A stretch of DNA of 64,000 nt from Piper betle (taxonomy: Eukaryota; Streptophyta; Magnoliopsida; Piperales; Piperaceae). The stretch lies in NCBI GenBank assembly GCA_033002965.1, contig JAURVB010012391.1, forward strand, positions 1 through 64,000, read 5' to 3'. The notes beneath the pieces were generated by a model that did not search any database, was not told the origin of the DNA, and saw nothing but the letters and a program-made list of their open reading frames with translations. The first letter of the stretch is position 1. Each line of letters starts with the position of its first letter. This document shows positions 24,733 through 39,195 of this stretch, piece by piece. The translations under genes and the position numbers were made by a program.

Positions 24733-27159
24733 TCCTTCTTATAGTGCAGAAAAGCCAAGTCCAAGTTTAGAGTTCAAAATTTTTTATGCCCAATTCATCG
24801 ACAAATTAAATTTATATTTATTAAAGAGACAAAATAAAGAATGAAGAGACAAATTGGCCGCGTTCATAATTTGCAAGAGTCGAAGCATATGAAGTATATA
24901 TATTTATTGAAGCCATGACCTTCTCCTCTCAGCTTTGTCGACAACAAAAATATCAATGACTCCAATCCCAGGTCCCATGCATATATGGAGCAGAATTATA
25001 TGATGCAAACTGCAGAAATTTAGATTTGGTGGGGCTTGGGTCAACTTCTCTTGTGGATCATGCAACCAACAACCAATTTTGACAAGTTTAGCATTATTTG
25101 GATACATATACATGTGCTCCATAGCAAAGAATATGGTACACCAATTCTATACTATGAATAAGAGCATTGATAATGTCATTTGTTATTAGTTGTTGTTGAT
25201 CAGATTATGTCACACCTAAACCCTTCATCAATATACCTTTTGAACTTTGAGATTGGCATAGGATATGCAGATCATTCTTGGGAGTTTTAATTAGAACATA
25301 TCTCCAGGAAATAATCCTTCCTTTATCTACAAAACGAGGTGCGTAAACGAGCCAATAGTCACTCTCACAGTCTAGCCAATAAAATAATGCAACATAAACT
25401 TCTTTTATTCGACTATCCATACTCATTTATAAACAGGATTCTTCCTTTAAAACAGGTGCGACTCTCATATATATATATATGAGATAGCAGTTGCATGCAT
25501 TCATTAACATATAAATAAGTTAGATTTTCTGTTTAAATTATAATGCAAATTATGACTACTTAATATAAGAAGATTGATATAGAAGTATCAGCCCAGGAGA
25601 GTTGCATTATATTTCTGCGTGGACTCATCTACATATCATATATATAAATGAATTAAGTTGCACGATTGCAAGAGGAGTTCTTTCTTAAGTGATCAACTAC
25701 TAAATACATATATATCAGTATAAATAATAAAATCTCAAGTAGCTATATAGTATATATATGCAAGGTGTAGTAGATATTCTTGGTTTTGAATATGATTAGA
25801 GATATAAAACGTTTAGATTCCACAATATCACAGAGTGCGTCACACGTTCATATAAGCAACTTTTCATGGTTAATTCTTAATTTTAAAGTGATCAGCAAAG
25901 CGAATTAATATAATTATGTCACAAGATGAACATCATCTATTGGTTCCTGTTTGATGCAATGCAGACTTTTGGGTCTTCTTAGAGTTGCATCATTTTTCTT
26001 TAAAGTTGCATTATTTGAGTAGTATAGTGTTGGGTCATGGGCATATGTATATATTTTACAAGAATGTGTAATAGATCAGTGCCAATATTGAAACAATATA
26101 TACCAGATGTTAAAACCAAGTGAAGACGCCTTTGTTAATTATTCATCTTTTCATAAATTTCGGGTAGGGGCTTTTTTCTTGACACAATAGAACGCAGCAG
26201 AATCCACCTTTTTCACAAAGAAACATATTTGTCAGGTTTCTTATAATCTGTTCTAAGCTCTTTTCTTTTTCAAACCAATTGACTTGGCTACCTTCTCTTT
26301 AGCCATGTCCTCAAGATGCCCATGTTACAGTGTCATTTTACAATTTAACTTACAAAGTAGAAGCTAGAAGAAACATCCAATTTAGATTAATTTCCCAATT
26401 TTATAAAGGGACTAGCCACCTTGGTTTACCGTATTGGTCTGATGGTTTTTAAAGAAACCGATAACGTATTAATGATTAAGACCATTCACACAAAACAACA
26501 TATATATAATAAGAATCGTCCCTTTATAATATCTAAAAAATCAGCCATACAACACATGAAATTTTAAGAGTTATTAAGCATATTAATCTAAGCTTTTCAA
26601 AAAAATTTTAAAAGCCCCCAAAACAAAAAACGAGCTAACGCTATTTCCTTGAACTATTGACGTGGAAACAATCAGTGGCATATCGATTAACGCTTTAGCC
26701 CAATCATCCAAACATTCGATTCGATATACCAAATATCCAAGGTCCCTGATAAGTGAAAACTTCGTAAATGTAACGAACAGCGTTAGCCGAATATGAAAAA
26801 AAACTTGGTCGAACACAGCAACCGATCTTCTCACCTTCAACAACGAATGCCTGTTGCATTTATCATGATCGCCCATCAATGTTATAATAACGAAGTAGAT
26901 ATTTATTTAAAACCAATGAACGAAGAAAATGATATACGATTCCATGGGAATATGATTTCAACAATCATTAATCGAGATCTCATGTCACATTGTAGCTTGC
27001 ACTCGAATCAAAAACGATCCGATTTGAAATGAACCTTGAATCAAGTGAAAATCGATTTTTTAAGTAAATAACTAAAATATTTTTAGTAAGATATTAAATA
27101 AATTATTTATACATGGATAAAGTTAAAATTAAAATTTAAAAATCACAAAAATACTGCTT
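22881..27159. other. Intergenic AT-rich DNA with microsatellites
   Basis: No gene is supported. There are (AT)n tracts near 23888-23908 and 25470-25480 and a TG run followed by (TTA)n near 24667-24731. Short frames at 24904-25122, 25205-25426 and 26583-26879 show no conserved domain. A stretch near 26790-27030 is slightly richer in complexity but unrecognised. Confidence 0.4.
24681..24731. repeat. (TTA)n microsatellite
   Basis: About 16 uninterrupted tta units, preceded by a gtgtgtgtgtg run. Confidence 0.95.
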
Positions 27160-27745
27160 GCATTGCCTCCTCCGCCACCGTCCATTTCCGCCGACCCCGT
27201 GTGCTGTTTGCTACCGCCCTTGCCTTTGCCCCTCTTATCGCCCTCTGCCTCCACCCTTGTCTACCATCATCCCTGCCTCTCCGCCCCCCCTCCGTTGGTC
27301 TGCCATCACCATTGCGCAAGGACAATCAAGGCCGACGGTGTGGCAAGAGGTGCAAGAGGCGCACCTGGGAGGGAGCAACAGGGTAGGGCCAACAGTGGCA
27401 AGGCAGGGCCAGCTATGGGTAGGGTGGCAACAAGCGACTAGGGTGAAAGAGCGGGCCGTGTCGGAATTGGCATTCTTATAATTAAAAATTGACTTAACTC
27501 GAAGTAAAAAATAATAAATAATTTTTAAATAATTCTAAAAAAAAATATAAAAAATATCATAAAATATAATACACACAATAATATTAAAATAACATTAATA
27601 CCTAACTTTTATATATTTATACTATGAATAATCAAATTATTATATAATTGATTAATTTAGACTGATCGTTGAACCGATTCAATCGTTGGTTCGGTGACTC
27701 TTTCAAAAATCGATTCCGATTCCGATTCTAATTCAGATTTTTGTA
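27160..27745. mobile_element. hAT/MITE-like relic with GC patch
   Basis: A GC-rich patch (27165-27460) is followed by attaaaaattgacttaactc and an AT tail. It ends in ccgattccgattctaattc and acctatgg, resembling the right terminus of the 39537-40443 element. The left terminus was not found. Confidence 0.45.
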
Positions 27746-28325
27746 CCTATGGCTTACACAAATGAATAAAATATTTCTTTTGATTGCCATCAGCCCAGCC
27801 CTACTTTCAGACATGATGCATTAAAGAACACAAAATGTACTTTTTTCATCCTCAAGTCAACCTGGACATATACCACTCTCTTATTAAATTATCCTCTAAA
27901 ATATGTGCAAAGGCATTTTCCCCACTTTCATATATCCTTTGAACAACATGAATTCAATTCAAACACCATTTTTGCAGAACGATTAGATAGATGAACATAC
28001 GATATGCAATAATCGGCGACCAAACTAAATCGAGCACGGAGACACTTTATAAAATAAAAAATTAAAATCAAATAGCATTTACCGCAAAGAAAGCCTAATT
28101 TTTGGATGGAGAAACTCGCATTCAGATGCTCTAAGCAAAACATGTAACACGTGTCTTACGAAACCTTGGGTAATAAGTTTAATTCTATCAAATTTAGGGC
28201 TAGTGAAACCCATGCACTACTCCACTAAATGCCAGAAAGCCCTATACAGTGTACATACCTTTTTAGCACAAGGGATTGGATTTTGATTCGCCCATAAGAT
28301 ATACAAAGGATGCTCAACGTCCAGT
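27746..28325. other. PDS5 downstream region
   Basis: No independent feature is seen. It probably includes the PDS5 3' UTR on the minus strand; I could not pick a poly(A) site with confidence. Confidence 0.35.
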
Positions 28326-31300
28326 CTAGATCTTCCTCCTCTTGTTTGCACTCTTCCCATCGGTGTCCTGTATGTCTTCAGAGTCTGGCTTCTCTAAGTT
28401 ATCACTGGAAGAACCTAAATTTATTTTAGAATCGGCATTTTTCAAAGAGCTTTTGGTGTTGTAGGAGAATCACCATTGTCAGAAGTATCACTACTTGAGT
28501 CTGATTTGGTATTGATCTCGGAGGCTTCACCAGCAGTTTTGATTGCAGATCCAGCACCGTGGTCCATAATCTTGCTTCCAGTTTTCAGCAAACCATCCTT
28601 TGTTTTATGATTATTTTTCAGTGCATCAAATTTTGATTTTATTGAATCATCCTCAAGTTTAAAATCCGCTTTCAAGGTTCTATCTTTAGGTTTTTGCTAG
28701 CTTTGTCAGCATCTCCACTTGTAAGCTTTCCACCTGTTTTCACAGCACCGTCATCTTTCGACTTGTTTCTAGGTGCAGACCCCTGAGAGTCAGATAAGCC
28801 AGATCAGGTAAATGTGAAATATGCCTGATACTGCCATTTCACTGCCAATAATTCTAACATTCACCAAACATATAAAATATAACACATTGTTACCTCTTGG
28901 ACAATTCGTCACTTCTCCCTTGTTTCAGTTTTTCTGAACCAGTTTTTGCTGTCTTGCTAAATGGCCTGTATCAAATGGACAAAAGGCATCATGAGTAACC
29001 TTCCACAAGATGGTATCATCAGCACACGTTCCAATCGGTAACAAAACATGACTGCCAGCCAAGAATCTTAAAATAAAATTCAACATTTTTGTTCTCCTCA
29101 GTGGAACACTTTCCCTCACCAGTCTACCATAGACTCAGATAACCTACTGACACCCCAAAGAGAGTGCCCCTGACGTAATACAATAAATAGGAAAGAATTA
29201 GGAAATATATATTATTTTGGTAAAGTTTTATTTTTAGTATAGTTTTTAGATAATTTTAGCCTGTTTATTACTAGTTGTAGTTTATTTTTAGAACTTTATT
29301 GTTATTGGGAATCTGTATCATAGTTGATTACTTATCTTGAGTCTATAAATATATGTTATAGGCCTTGAGAACATAATTTTGATATATTGAGAACAACACT
29401 TGAGCTTTGTGCTTGAGAGAATCTTGTTCGATTCTAAGGCTTGACATCAGTAGAGGAACCATTCATCCCTCGTTGCTTGGCGAGCCAGTGAGGAGCCACT
29501 CATCCACATGTCGCCAACAGGTTCCTTTCTCTTTTAATTTTGTCCCATAAAAATTTCCACCACCAACCATATTTTATCCTTCCACTGTTCCCCAGCAGTC
29601 CAAGTCTCACCACAAGTTGCCTATGCAGTTAAGAACAAGGTTACGCAGGCAAAGGATTAGGCCACTCTACCCTTCGAACAAAACTTAGTTTATCTAATCC
29701 TGCAGTGTGTCTGGATACATAGATCAATCAACTGGAACAAACCAAGCCATTAATTATATCCCAAGATTTAGATGAACATACAAACATGGGAAAAATCCAT
29801 GTCTAAAGAGAAGTAACCATTTTCACATACAAGAAAAAAAAATCTTAAACAGAATTGTCTAAGAGAAATATACAAGTATTAATGATGGTAGTAGGATATC
29901 ATATTAACTAAAACATAGAACAAAGCAAAAGCTAATAACATTTTGGAATACTTACAACTCAGACAATTCATTATTTTTTGAAAGTGCTCGCACCTAGGGG
30001 AGAGAAAACATGACACAAAAATTAATAAGGCACACATATAAATATAATATATATAGCAGGAGGAAGACACTAGTCTAAACCTACCTTGCCAGTTGTCGGC
30101 CACCACTGATAAATCTCCATCTTTCTTTTTCAAGTCGCAATGTCTCCTCATCACCATCAATATATAGAATCTAATATACAAAGTAAACGTTCATAACTGT
30201 TTACCAGAACCACCAAAAAGTCGTGTGAAAAATTCACTACAATTTCCCATACTAATGCTAAAACAAATGGAAAGTCTAAGCAGAAATGAGGGCAGCAGAA
30301 TGCATAACTGACGAAGTGTTAACTCATACAAAACACACAAAGATCCAATTAGGAACATAGCCACTCACAATTTGAAAAATAAAATAAAATAAAACAAAAA
30401 AAATTGTAAGGTTTCAGGGGCTAACATACTCTGTGTTTCTTTTTTGCTGGATCAAATGAATCAACCATTCCTCGATAAAACCTGTGTTAGATATAAAGTA
30501 ACCAATAAGATGGAAGAGCACAGATGAGCAAGTCTTCACATACATCCAGATGTTATTTACCAACATTGTAGATCAAATGGCAACTAACATGTCACCTCAG
30601 AGATAATTCATTTTATTTCATGTAATACACAAAAAGCACTTTCAAGATCGTCAACATCACCAACAACTTATCCCAGCTATGCTGGGCTTACAAACATAAA
30701 AGCACTTTCATATAACAAGTGCGACATTAATTAGTAAACAAGTCAAATAAATATTATTTGATGAGCATTATGACCAAAAAAGGAATCCAACCCTTACACT
30801 TTATCTTCTGGCCAGTACACCTCAATTTTGGATCCAACAAGAGTCTCGTCTAAAGCCACTTCAGTAACCTGAATTAAATACTAAAAAGCATTACTACAAA
30901 GTTATGAAAATGTATGAACAATTAAGAGCAGAATAAACTTCCAGAAAACACAGAAATGAAAGGGTACAAAGGCTTGACAGCTCTAAATGTTTACACGGAT
31001 AAAAAAGATTGTAAAAGAATGCGAGAACAAATCTCACTGATGCAGATTTAAATTCATGTAACTAATTGACAATAAAAAGAAATGGAAGATTTGACCAAAT
31101 CGAAGACACATAAAATAATATCCAATAAAATGTAGAAATACAGTTGCAATAGAAAATAAATAATGCATCAAGACAAATAGTCCTAAAAAACACATACTAC
31201 ACAAAGACAAAACATATCCCTTTCCTGCTCCCCATGTTCTTAAGTTGTATTAAGGGACCAAAAGCAATCCAATGTAAGAGTTTTGTACCGGATTTTAAGG

Positions 31301-34300
31301 TCTAAAACTCTACAAGGCAAGAAAGCTTCCAAAATCGATGACATCACATGTATTACCACAGTTACTTTCAAATAATAGAGAACCTCTAGTAGATTTTGAA
31401 AGATGAACATTAAAAGTTTAAGTAATTTTAAGAATAAATATTCAGCAAACAAATATCTATATATTACCATATCTGCTCCCCGCTTTTCTGGGACGAAGTT
31501 CTTGGGGTTAACTTTTGTTCAAGCAGTGGTGCCTTTGTAGACTTTCTTCCAGAACCCATTTTCTTAAAAACATAGCAAGAAAAGTAAACAAAGCTGTATT
31601 AGTGATCAACAACCAACAAAAGTACGTTAAAACATTACAAAAGACAACAAAGCAAATTATACCTGCTTGCTTGATCCTCCACTTGCAGCCTTTTCAGCAG
31701 AAGTACTTTTCCTCTTTCTTTCATTTTCCTCCTTCACAGATGTTGACTCTTTCCTGGAGCTCTTTGCATTAATGGTTGCATCCTCTGATGATGCATTTGA
31801 ATCATCATTTTTCACATCTGAATCACTAGTACCATCAAACTCCTTTGGCTTTGGGGTCACAGGGGTAAGAACCGGTTCATCTTCCTGGTCACCCAGTCTA
31901 GATTGTTTAGCTTGTCTATTTCTTCCATTACCAGATTGAGGAGTCTCTGCACCACCAGAGGACTTTCTCTTAGGCGGACGACCCCTTCTAGGACGGGTTG
32001 AAGTGTCGGATTGTGTAGCAGGCTGAGAATGGTGCACACTTTTTTTATATGATTTAGTAGGTGAGGCAGCATCCAATTTCCTATCATGATCTAGAGGTGA
32101 TGCTCTTTCTTTAGTAGTAGGAGACTTGGGCCCAGATATATTATCATTCTCCTTACTGATGCCACCATCTTTTTTCTCTGGAAAATCAACAGCATATTTC
32201 TCACCATCAACTTGGGAAGGATTGGAGACACACACAGTAGGTGAAGTCTTAGGCTTACGACCCTTACGTTTCTTTTCAGTCTGGCTACCTGCTACTTGTA
32301 CTGTATCAGCAGGAGTTATGCGTTGTTATAAAATGGACACCCAAGTGTTCCTTAATATTACTCATCATATTCTGGGTTAGAATAATACCATTGCTTGCAA
32401 CTGGTGTTGGAGACTTCGTAGCGCATTGGTCAACTTCAGGATCTTCAGAAGCAACATTTTCTGATCCCTAGATGTCAGCAAGGATATATATGTCTTGATT
32501 TTTGGTAAAATCAAACACTCAATAACATTATCACTTTTATTATTTAGAAATTCAAATAGTAAAATATCAATTTTTTAGTTGAAATGTACCTCAATGTATT
32601 AAAAAAAGTGACACTTGTGCTATTTAACTTCCTAGGGAAAAAAACACACCTGCGCTGACTTATCATCATCCACCTTTGGGGACATGTTTTTATTAGCCTG
32701 AGAATTGCCAATAACATTAAGATCTAGCAAAAAAGAGCTCTAAGCCACTCTGGCTCATGTTAGTCTCATAAATAAATAAGTCAGACATATAGCACACTCA
32801 CCTCTTTAAACCAATTCTCTATGAGGATCTAAATTGGTTACTCTGTTTTGATATGATTTCTGTTGTGTTGTAGGATTATTGTTCTCTATTTTGTTCTAAA
32901 TTTCATGTTATGATCGTCTTCTTTTGATTCTCCACATATTTTTCTGAGGTCACCAGTAAGAATAATTATTCCCCATGTACTTTAACATATTACCCAGCCT
33001 AACTTGATACAGGGAGCCAGGACGGGAAAAAAACCCATTGGAAGGGCAGAGAAGCATCAGTGTAAATGACTTCCCTCCCCACCCAACCTTCGGGCTTTAA
33101 AACTATTAACATCTACCTGCCTTTTGCCTATTTGGTATTATTGGTCTTCTTGGTGATGGTCTTCACACTTTCTGATAGGAGTACAATTTTTTATCCCATT
33201 TGATATCTTTTGTTGGATACCGTTCACTTCAATCTTGTGATGCCTCATCAATCTAGTGATGAATGGTATCATGGCGTATAACATGTTGTGCTGTCCTCTA
33301 ATGGAAGTTAAGTAGTTGTTGCTTCTCTTGCTGCATACATAGCCAACACCTTCTATTGCTTGTGTTGTATGATGGGGTCTTCCTGTCTGCTGTCCACTTT
33401 TATTGACTACTAATTTTGAAAGCTTCACTGGTAACTGTTGCTGCTGGGTGGGGGCTACAGCACAGCACCATCGTTCTGTTGGGCCATCATGACTTAACAA
33501 AACTTGAAGCCTTGTGTTCACTAATGTTGCTTTCCTCTTCGTTCATAATGTCATCATCCTTCTTGGTCCTCCACTCTGACCCATTCTGTTGGATAAAGTT
33601 GAAGGATGTGGCTTGGATATCCTATTCTAGCTCATAAGTATTCATGGTTGGAGGATTCATGTTTTCCCCCAGAGAGATATTGGAAGCTCATGGCCTGCTA
33701 TCCAGTGCAGTCTTTCTTTTGACATTCTTTAGGCAGAGGTTAAAACTATGCTCTTTCTTAATTTTTAAAACGATTTATTGTTACATCAGAACGCCACTTT
33801 TGCGATTTCTAACTAATCTTTGATAATACCTTCCTCACAACATCCATTCAAGTATACCCACATTTCAATAATATTTATGTCCTTCATTCCTACACTTTTA
33901 CCCATTTCTTATGCAGTGTGTGTACCGCACTTCCAGATCCCCTGATTTTGGCAGTGTAAGAAACATGTAGCCTGGATCTGAAATGTTCAAAACGTATACC
34001 CCGTTTTAAAATTTCGGAAATTGTACCAGTAATTAATAATTTTTAAACCTTATTTTATCATGCTTTTTCAACTGCCCTGACCTTGTTCTTAAGGTTCTTC
34101 CTTTCTTATTATTTCCCTTAATTTGATAATTTTTTGTGTCTCTCGAGGAGCTATACTCAATGAGGGCTTTATTAGTGCTCTTCAATAATTTAGTGCAAAT
34201 TTTTTATTTTACCCCACAAAGTGTGCGCCTTAAAAAATTTTCAGTCCTTCCAAAGGATTTTATCATGTTACTTTGCCTACATGATAAATAGGACTTAATA

Positions 34301-37300
34301 TTATTGAGTTTTAATAGTGTCCTTTTGATAAGGATTTCCTACTTTTTTCTGACAAGAGTCCATATTAAGGAGTTTATGTGTTACTGGCTTTATTTGTGCA
34401 TTTCAGCTTGAGGAAAGTCATATGTATGCATCAATTTATGATTTGGAGTCTTCAATTTCTATAAAAGTACATCGGGCCACTTTATCATTTCTTAACAGCA
34501 AGCTATTGGATGGATCTCAAAGATTTATTATTCTCAATTACATTTCCAAGTTATTGATTTTATAATCTACAGCTTAAGGGGCAAGTTGAATAAATTAATA
34601 CATGAGGGCCAGTGTTTGTTAGTTGTATGTCATATAATTGTCTGTTAGGCAGTTAGATTACTATTATCTAGCTTATTTTAAAGCTTTATCCTTATCTTAT
34701 ATTGAAAAGTATATTTATTTGAACGTGATCATCAATAAACAGATAAACCCATTATTCCCTATTTACTTTTAACACAACAAATAGTAAATTTTTAAACCCT
34801 TCTACTGTCCAGAAATAATATTGATAGCGCAGACCAATGTACAAGAAAACAATTAATACTGTATTCACAAAGAAAAACAGCAATTGTCACATGAAACAAA
34901 GTATTGGAAACCAAACATCAAAACAATATATTTCATAGACGTCTCAATATCAACTGCAGTGACATATAACAGAAGCTATACAATCAATAATGATTCTCAT
35001 ATAACCTTTTAACTCCTGAAATAGATAGTCTTATATCAAAACTGGCTCTGGACAACTGTGCTGACAGACATATTTCAGCTATATAACTCTAGTCATGTCT
35101 AAAGATCTTCAGAACAACAGGAATTAATTTTCAATCATGACACTAGCAGACACAGTCTTTAAGCGAAAAACAGATAAAACAGATCACTGATAGTGATATG
35201 ACAAAGTTACATCTATAACATGCCAACCTACAAATATTCTCGAAGTGTGGATGACAAGATGCCAAAAATATGTTTCTCCCAGGGAAAACACACTTACATC
35301 AGCATGAACATTGAAGCCATTTTGAACCAGAGCATCATCTGTAGCATGATATAGAGAAGTTACTGTTGTGTTGTAGTCGTCCAAAGAAATCTTCTTCAAC
35401 TTTACATCCCGTAGAAGAAAAGGCCTGATCCTTACACAAGAACTGGCAATAACTTTGGCGCCCAATTGCTGTGCAATTGGTGAAAGATCCTGAAGTTGAC
35501 ACCACATAATTTCAGATATGATAGCAGCACATCTTGCAAAAAAACTACTATGACTATACATCAAAATTAGAGGTTTCCAACCACATGATATGTGCTCCCA
35601 TCCAGAGAGAAAAATGTAAGAGATTAACGATCTAGAGTAGAGGAGTATATAGAACAACTGTAATAGAACAGTCACCATCATAGGAACACAAATTTGTTTC
35701 TTCAACCAACGTGTTGGATCTGAAATGATGTATCCACACTCTTGCCAGCAATAAGCAGCTCATTCTAAAAGCATCAACTCACTAGGTAGATGCTAGATGT
35801 TGTGTATGTTCCCAAAACAACAATTGGTTACACCACAAATGACTATTTAAGGAGCAACATAAATAGTGGTAGCCAATGAATTCCTCAGCACACAAATGTT
35901 TCAGAGCATAAACATGACAAGATAAAAGAAGAGATTAAGTTATTCACCTGATCTTCCTTTTTCAAACTTCTTAATAGGCATCCAAGTAGCTCAGAAGATA
36001 TCTCCTCACTCTCTTCTAGAACAAGAGTCATTATTGTCAGCATGGATGAAAATACATTGTCTGGATGGTCATCCCTGGAATGTTCATTCACAAAGAAGAG
36101 CTATGAGACAAACATCTAGTGTTGAAAAAGTATAACATCCAGTGTAAAAAAGTAAGCATATGCAGAATAGGGAGAAAAATGTGTGAAACAGGTTTCTGAT
36201 GCACCATGTTCACATCACCTTACCAGAGCTACAAGTGTACAAACAACCCACACAAACCAAGCATCGCAACTCAATCTATCTGAAAAGCTGCAGATAGTAT
36301 AAATGAATCCCAAAACAATAGGTACTGACCAACTTTGTTTATTACTCTTCTTAAATGCAACGACACACTGGTCATGTTATACCTCGTGCAACCACTCTAA
36401 ATAGATTTGCAAAAGGAGCAGAAAAATTGTAATGATTGATGGAATTTGAGAAAATGAGGTTTTGCATAGGGCTTTCTTTATGATGGGCCCTTTTTTTCCT
36501 CAATAATAAACAAATACCAGTAAATAATTGGCAACCTAATAAAATCTAATTAGGGAATATAGACGTGATGAGTAGCCAAAAAGAAAAAGAAACACACAAT
36601 AATCATAATATATATATATATATAAGCTTTACCTTAAAGCTTTCATGAAATGCTGGAACATCTCAAGAATCAGATCATCACACTCAAGGTCGAGCATCAC
36701 CACACACGACCTAACCTTTGCAACAGTCTCAAGAATGGCTACCCTTTTATTGTACAACCGAGTGGACATGTCAGACAAACCCTCAAAAGCAGTTACTATT
36801 ACGCGAAAAATTTCCTGCATTAAGAAGAAAATATTCAAATCAAACTCATGCAAGTAAAATCTGCAATCTAATATCAATGAAATAAATATTCCTGAACCTT
36901 CATTAGATCATCATCATATGGAGCCTCGGGAGCAGTAATTCTGGTAACTTCACTGATGCAAGATGCCACGGCAATTTTAACATCCACATCTGCATGCTTC
37001 AGTAGTTCTTCAGAAATCAATGCTTTCCTGGATGGCTCTAAAGCATTTAAAGTTGACCTTGTAGGAGATTGTTCCACCTTTGATAGACAACTCTCAACTT
37101 GCTGCAAAGCAAAATATAAAGTAAAATAATAATTGAAATTAGCAGTATAACAGAAAAACAAACCACAACAAAGTAAGAATTTGCAAGGACAAAGCTGAAT
37201 AAGTATATCATAAAAATACCATTTCCGAAACATAAATAGTACAAAGGGACAGCAAGAGGATATATTATAGCCCAATCTAAACATAAAATTTCAAATAAAT

Positions 37301-39141
37301 AACCATTCAAGGGTTTCTAAATTAGTAAGTTTTGCCTTCAATATGAACTTTTTATACTGCAATGCTTAAAAATTATGTTAATGACTTTCAGGGTGTCATG
37401 CTTCACATCAAATCATACGGCATGAAGGGAGACTTCTATTGATACAATTGCACTTTGCACCAACTTCTTATCATTGTTAAGAATATGATCCTTATCAAGT
37501 GCAAATAAAGAAATAAATGGCATGGACAACACGAAATTCAATCACGCCTACACAAGGATGTATCAATACAAAAAACACCCCATTCAGCACAATAAAACAA
37601 AGGCAATGTACACACATCCACATTTAACTTGATCAAAATTTAGCCGCTTGTACAACAAAAAAAGCCGTATAAATCGTTACATGTCCAATCTATGGGGACA
37701 ATTATTGGATATCATATTAGTACAATCTAAAGAGCAAGTATCCAACCATGCTACCGTCAAAATTTAAAACAGATTAATAAGTTTTGCCAACAACCACAAA
37801 TTTCTAATCTGCAATGCTTGAAAATTAGAGACTATGAACAACATCAGACGCTATAATCCATATCAATTAGCAACACATGAAGAGTGATTCCTATTAACAT
37901 ACAATTCAACAAGTTGCAATTCACATAAACTTCTTATCATTCTCAATAAACTTTTATTTATATTGAGCACAAATAATTGCTTTACCACGTGCAACTCAAT
38001 TACATATTCCCATTGATGTACCAATACAATGTTCACATACCCATACACAACCAAATCAAAATTTATTCACCTGCATATAAAAACATAAACCCTGAAACCC
38101 AAACACATATTCGCATAAACTTCTTATCATCGTTAATAGTTGTTCCTTATCACCTTTAAATCATCACATAATTATTCCGGCAAACTGATCCTTCATCCAC
38201 ATGCAACTCAGCCACCACTTCCCACAAGATATACCAATACAATGTACACATCCACACATATCCACAAATAACCGAATCAAACTTTAATTACTATTATATA
38301 TAGAGTCATAAACCCGAAAACCCAAACAAACATACATTCGCATAAAATTTTTATCGTTATTAACAATTTTTTCCTTACCAACTACAAATCAACACATAAT
38401 TATTCTGGCAGATTGGACCTAATACCCCATGCAACTCAACATCACTACCCGCAGATATACCAATACATTCTACACATCCACATGTACCCACACAGGACCA
38501 AGTTGTTAATTTAGTCACTTCAAGTATAAAAGCATAAACCCTAAAACTCAGTTAACACATATTTACATAAACTACTTATCACCAAGCACAAATCATCCAA
38601 TAATTGATTGACAACATGCAACACATTCACTACATCCCACAGATGTACCTATACAATGCACCTGTCCACACATAACCAAATCAAAATTCATAAACCCTAA
38701 AACCCCATTACAGGAACAAATCAAGTGCAACAACAAAAACAGCCTAAAAACCCCAAAAATCAAGCACAAAACTTACGTCAAGCGGATCAATGAGCACATA
38801 TTCGCATAAACTTCATATCACTGCAAATCAACAAATAATTTATCCCGGCAGACCGCACCTAAACCCCCATGCAGTTCTCATCACAGCTTCCCACCTATAA
38901 TACCAATACATTATACACACATCCACACATAACCAAAATCGAAATTTCACAAACCCTAAAACCCCATCACACGAACAAACCAAGCACAGCAGCAACAATA
39001 ACAAAAAAAAACCCTAAAAACACCAAAATCGAGCACAAAACTTACATCGAGCAGATCAATGAGCTCGTCGACGTCGGCGGGGGGCTCGAGCAGCCGCGCC
39101 CCGCCTTCCAGCAGCAGGCTCTCCAGCTCCGTCTCCAACAT
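28326..39141 (-). CDS. PDS5C: PDS5C-like cohesin-associated protein, 15 exons, five -1 phase defects in exons 9-15
   Basis: PDS5 proteins bind cohesin on chromosomes and regulate sister-chromatid cohesion; plant PDS5C-type members also have a Tudor domain. Exons: 39141-39046, 37101-36898, 36814-36633, 36074-35948, 35489-35298, 32697-32650, 32467-32389, 32300-31663, 31562-31468, 30868-30798, 30481-30430, 30170-30085, 29993-29956, 28965-28894, 28782-28326. Exons 1-5 form the HEAT-like region (residues 1-267), with VASCISEVTRITAPEAPYDD and VVMLDLECDDLI. Exon 8 holds acidic/basic linkers and an AT-hook-like RRGRPPKRK. Exons 10-12 form the Tudor domain (LVGSKIEVYWPEDK, FYRGMVDSFDP, LYIDGDEETLRLEKERW). 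The C-terminus is basic (SANKRRKI). Exons 1-8, 10, 11 and 13 keep phase; exons 9, 12 and 14 each lack one base and exon 15 lacks two. Corrected length would be about 813 aa. Confidence 0.85.
29171..29522. mobile_element. Possible solo LTR in PDS5 intron 13
   Basis: The stretch has the composition of a Copia-type LTR: a tgacgtaatac start, a TATA-like tctataaatatatg, a ttgagaacataattttg run, a gtgcttgagagaatcttg stretch and a gccaaca end. No convincing 5-bp target duplication was found at the bounds chosen, so both bounds and identity are tentative. Confidence 0.35.
32698..35297. other. Large PDS5 intron 5
   Basis: A 2.6-kb intron separates the HEAT-region exons from the linker exons. The stretch 33000-33640 is less AT-rich and holds unrelated open frames on both strands, suggesting an inserted old repeat, but I could not identify it. 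No extra PDS5 exon was recognised, and the phases of exons 5 and 6 fit without one. Confidence 0.45.
37900..39063. repeat. Tandem array in PDS5 intron 1, units of about 190-240 bp
   Basis: A unit containing cataaacttcttatca recurs at 37922, 38112, 38339, 38564 and 38803, each followed by accaataca, a tgtacacatccacac-like block and a cataaaccctaaaac block. The last repeat reaches exon 1: acaaaacttac(g)tcaagcggatcaatgagc near 38767 copies the exon 1 end and its splice donor at 39035-39063. Confidence 0.8.
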
Positions 39142-39195
39142 TGCAACCTTCGCCTACCTTCTCATCCACAGTTCAAAATCTGCAAACTCTCGTCA

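Noticed and set aside
33138..33637. Possible gene inside PDS5 intron 5
   Set aside because: Overlapping frames on both strands with no recognisable domain and no splice context; more likely an old repeat.
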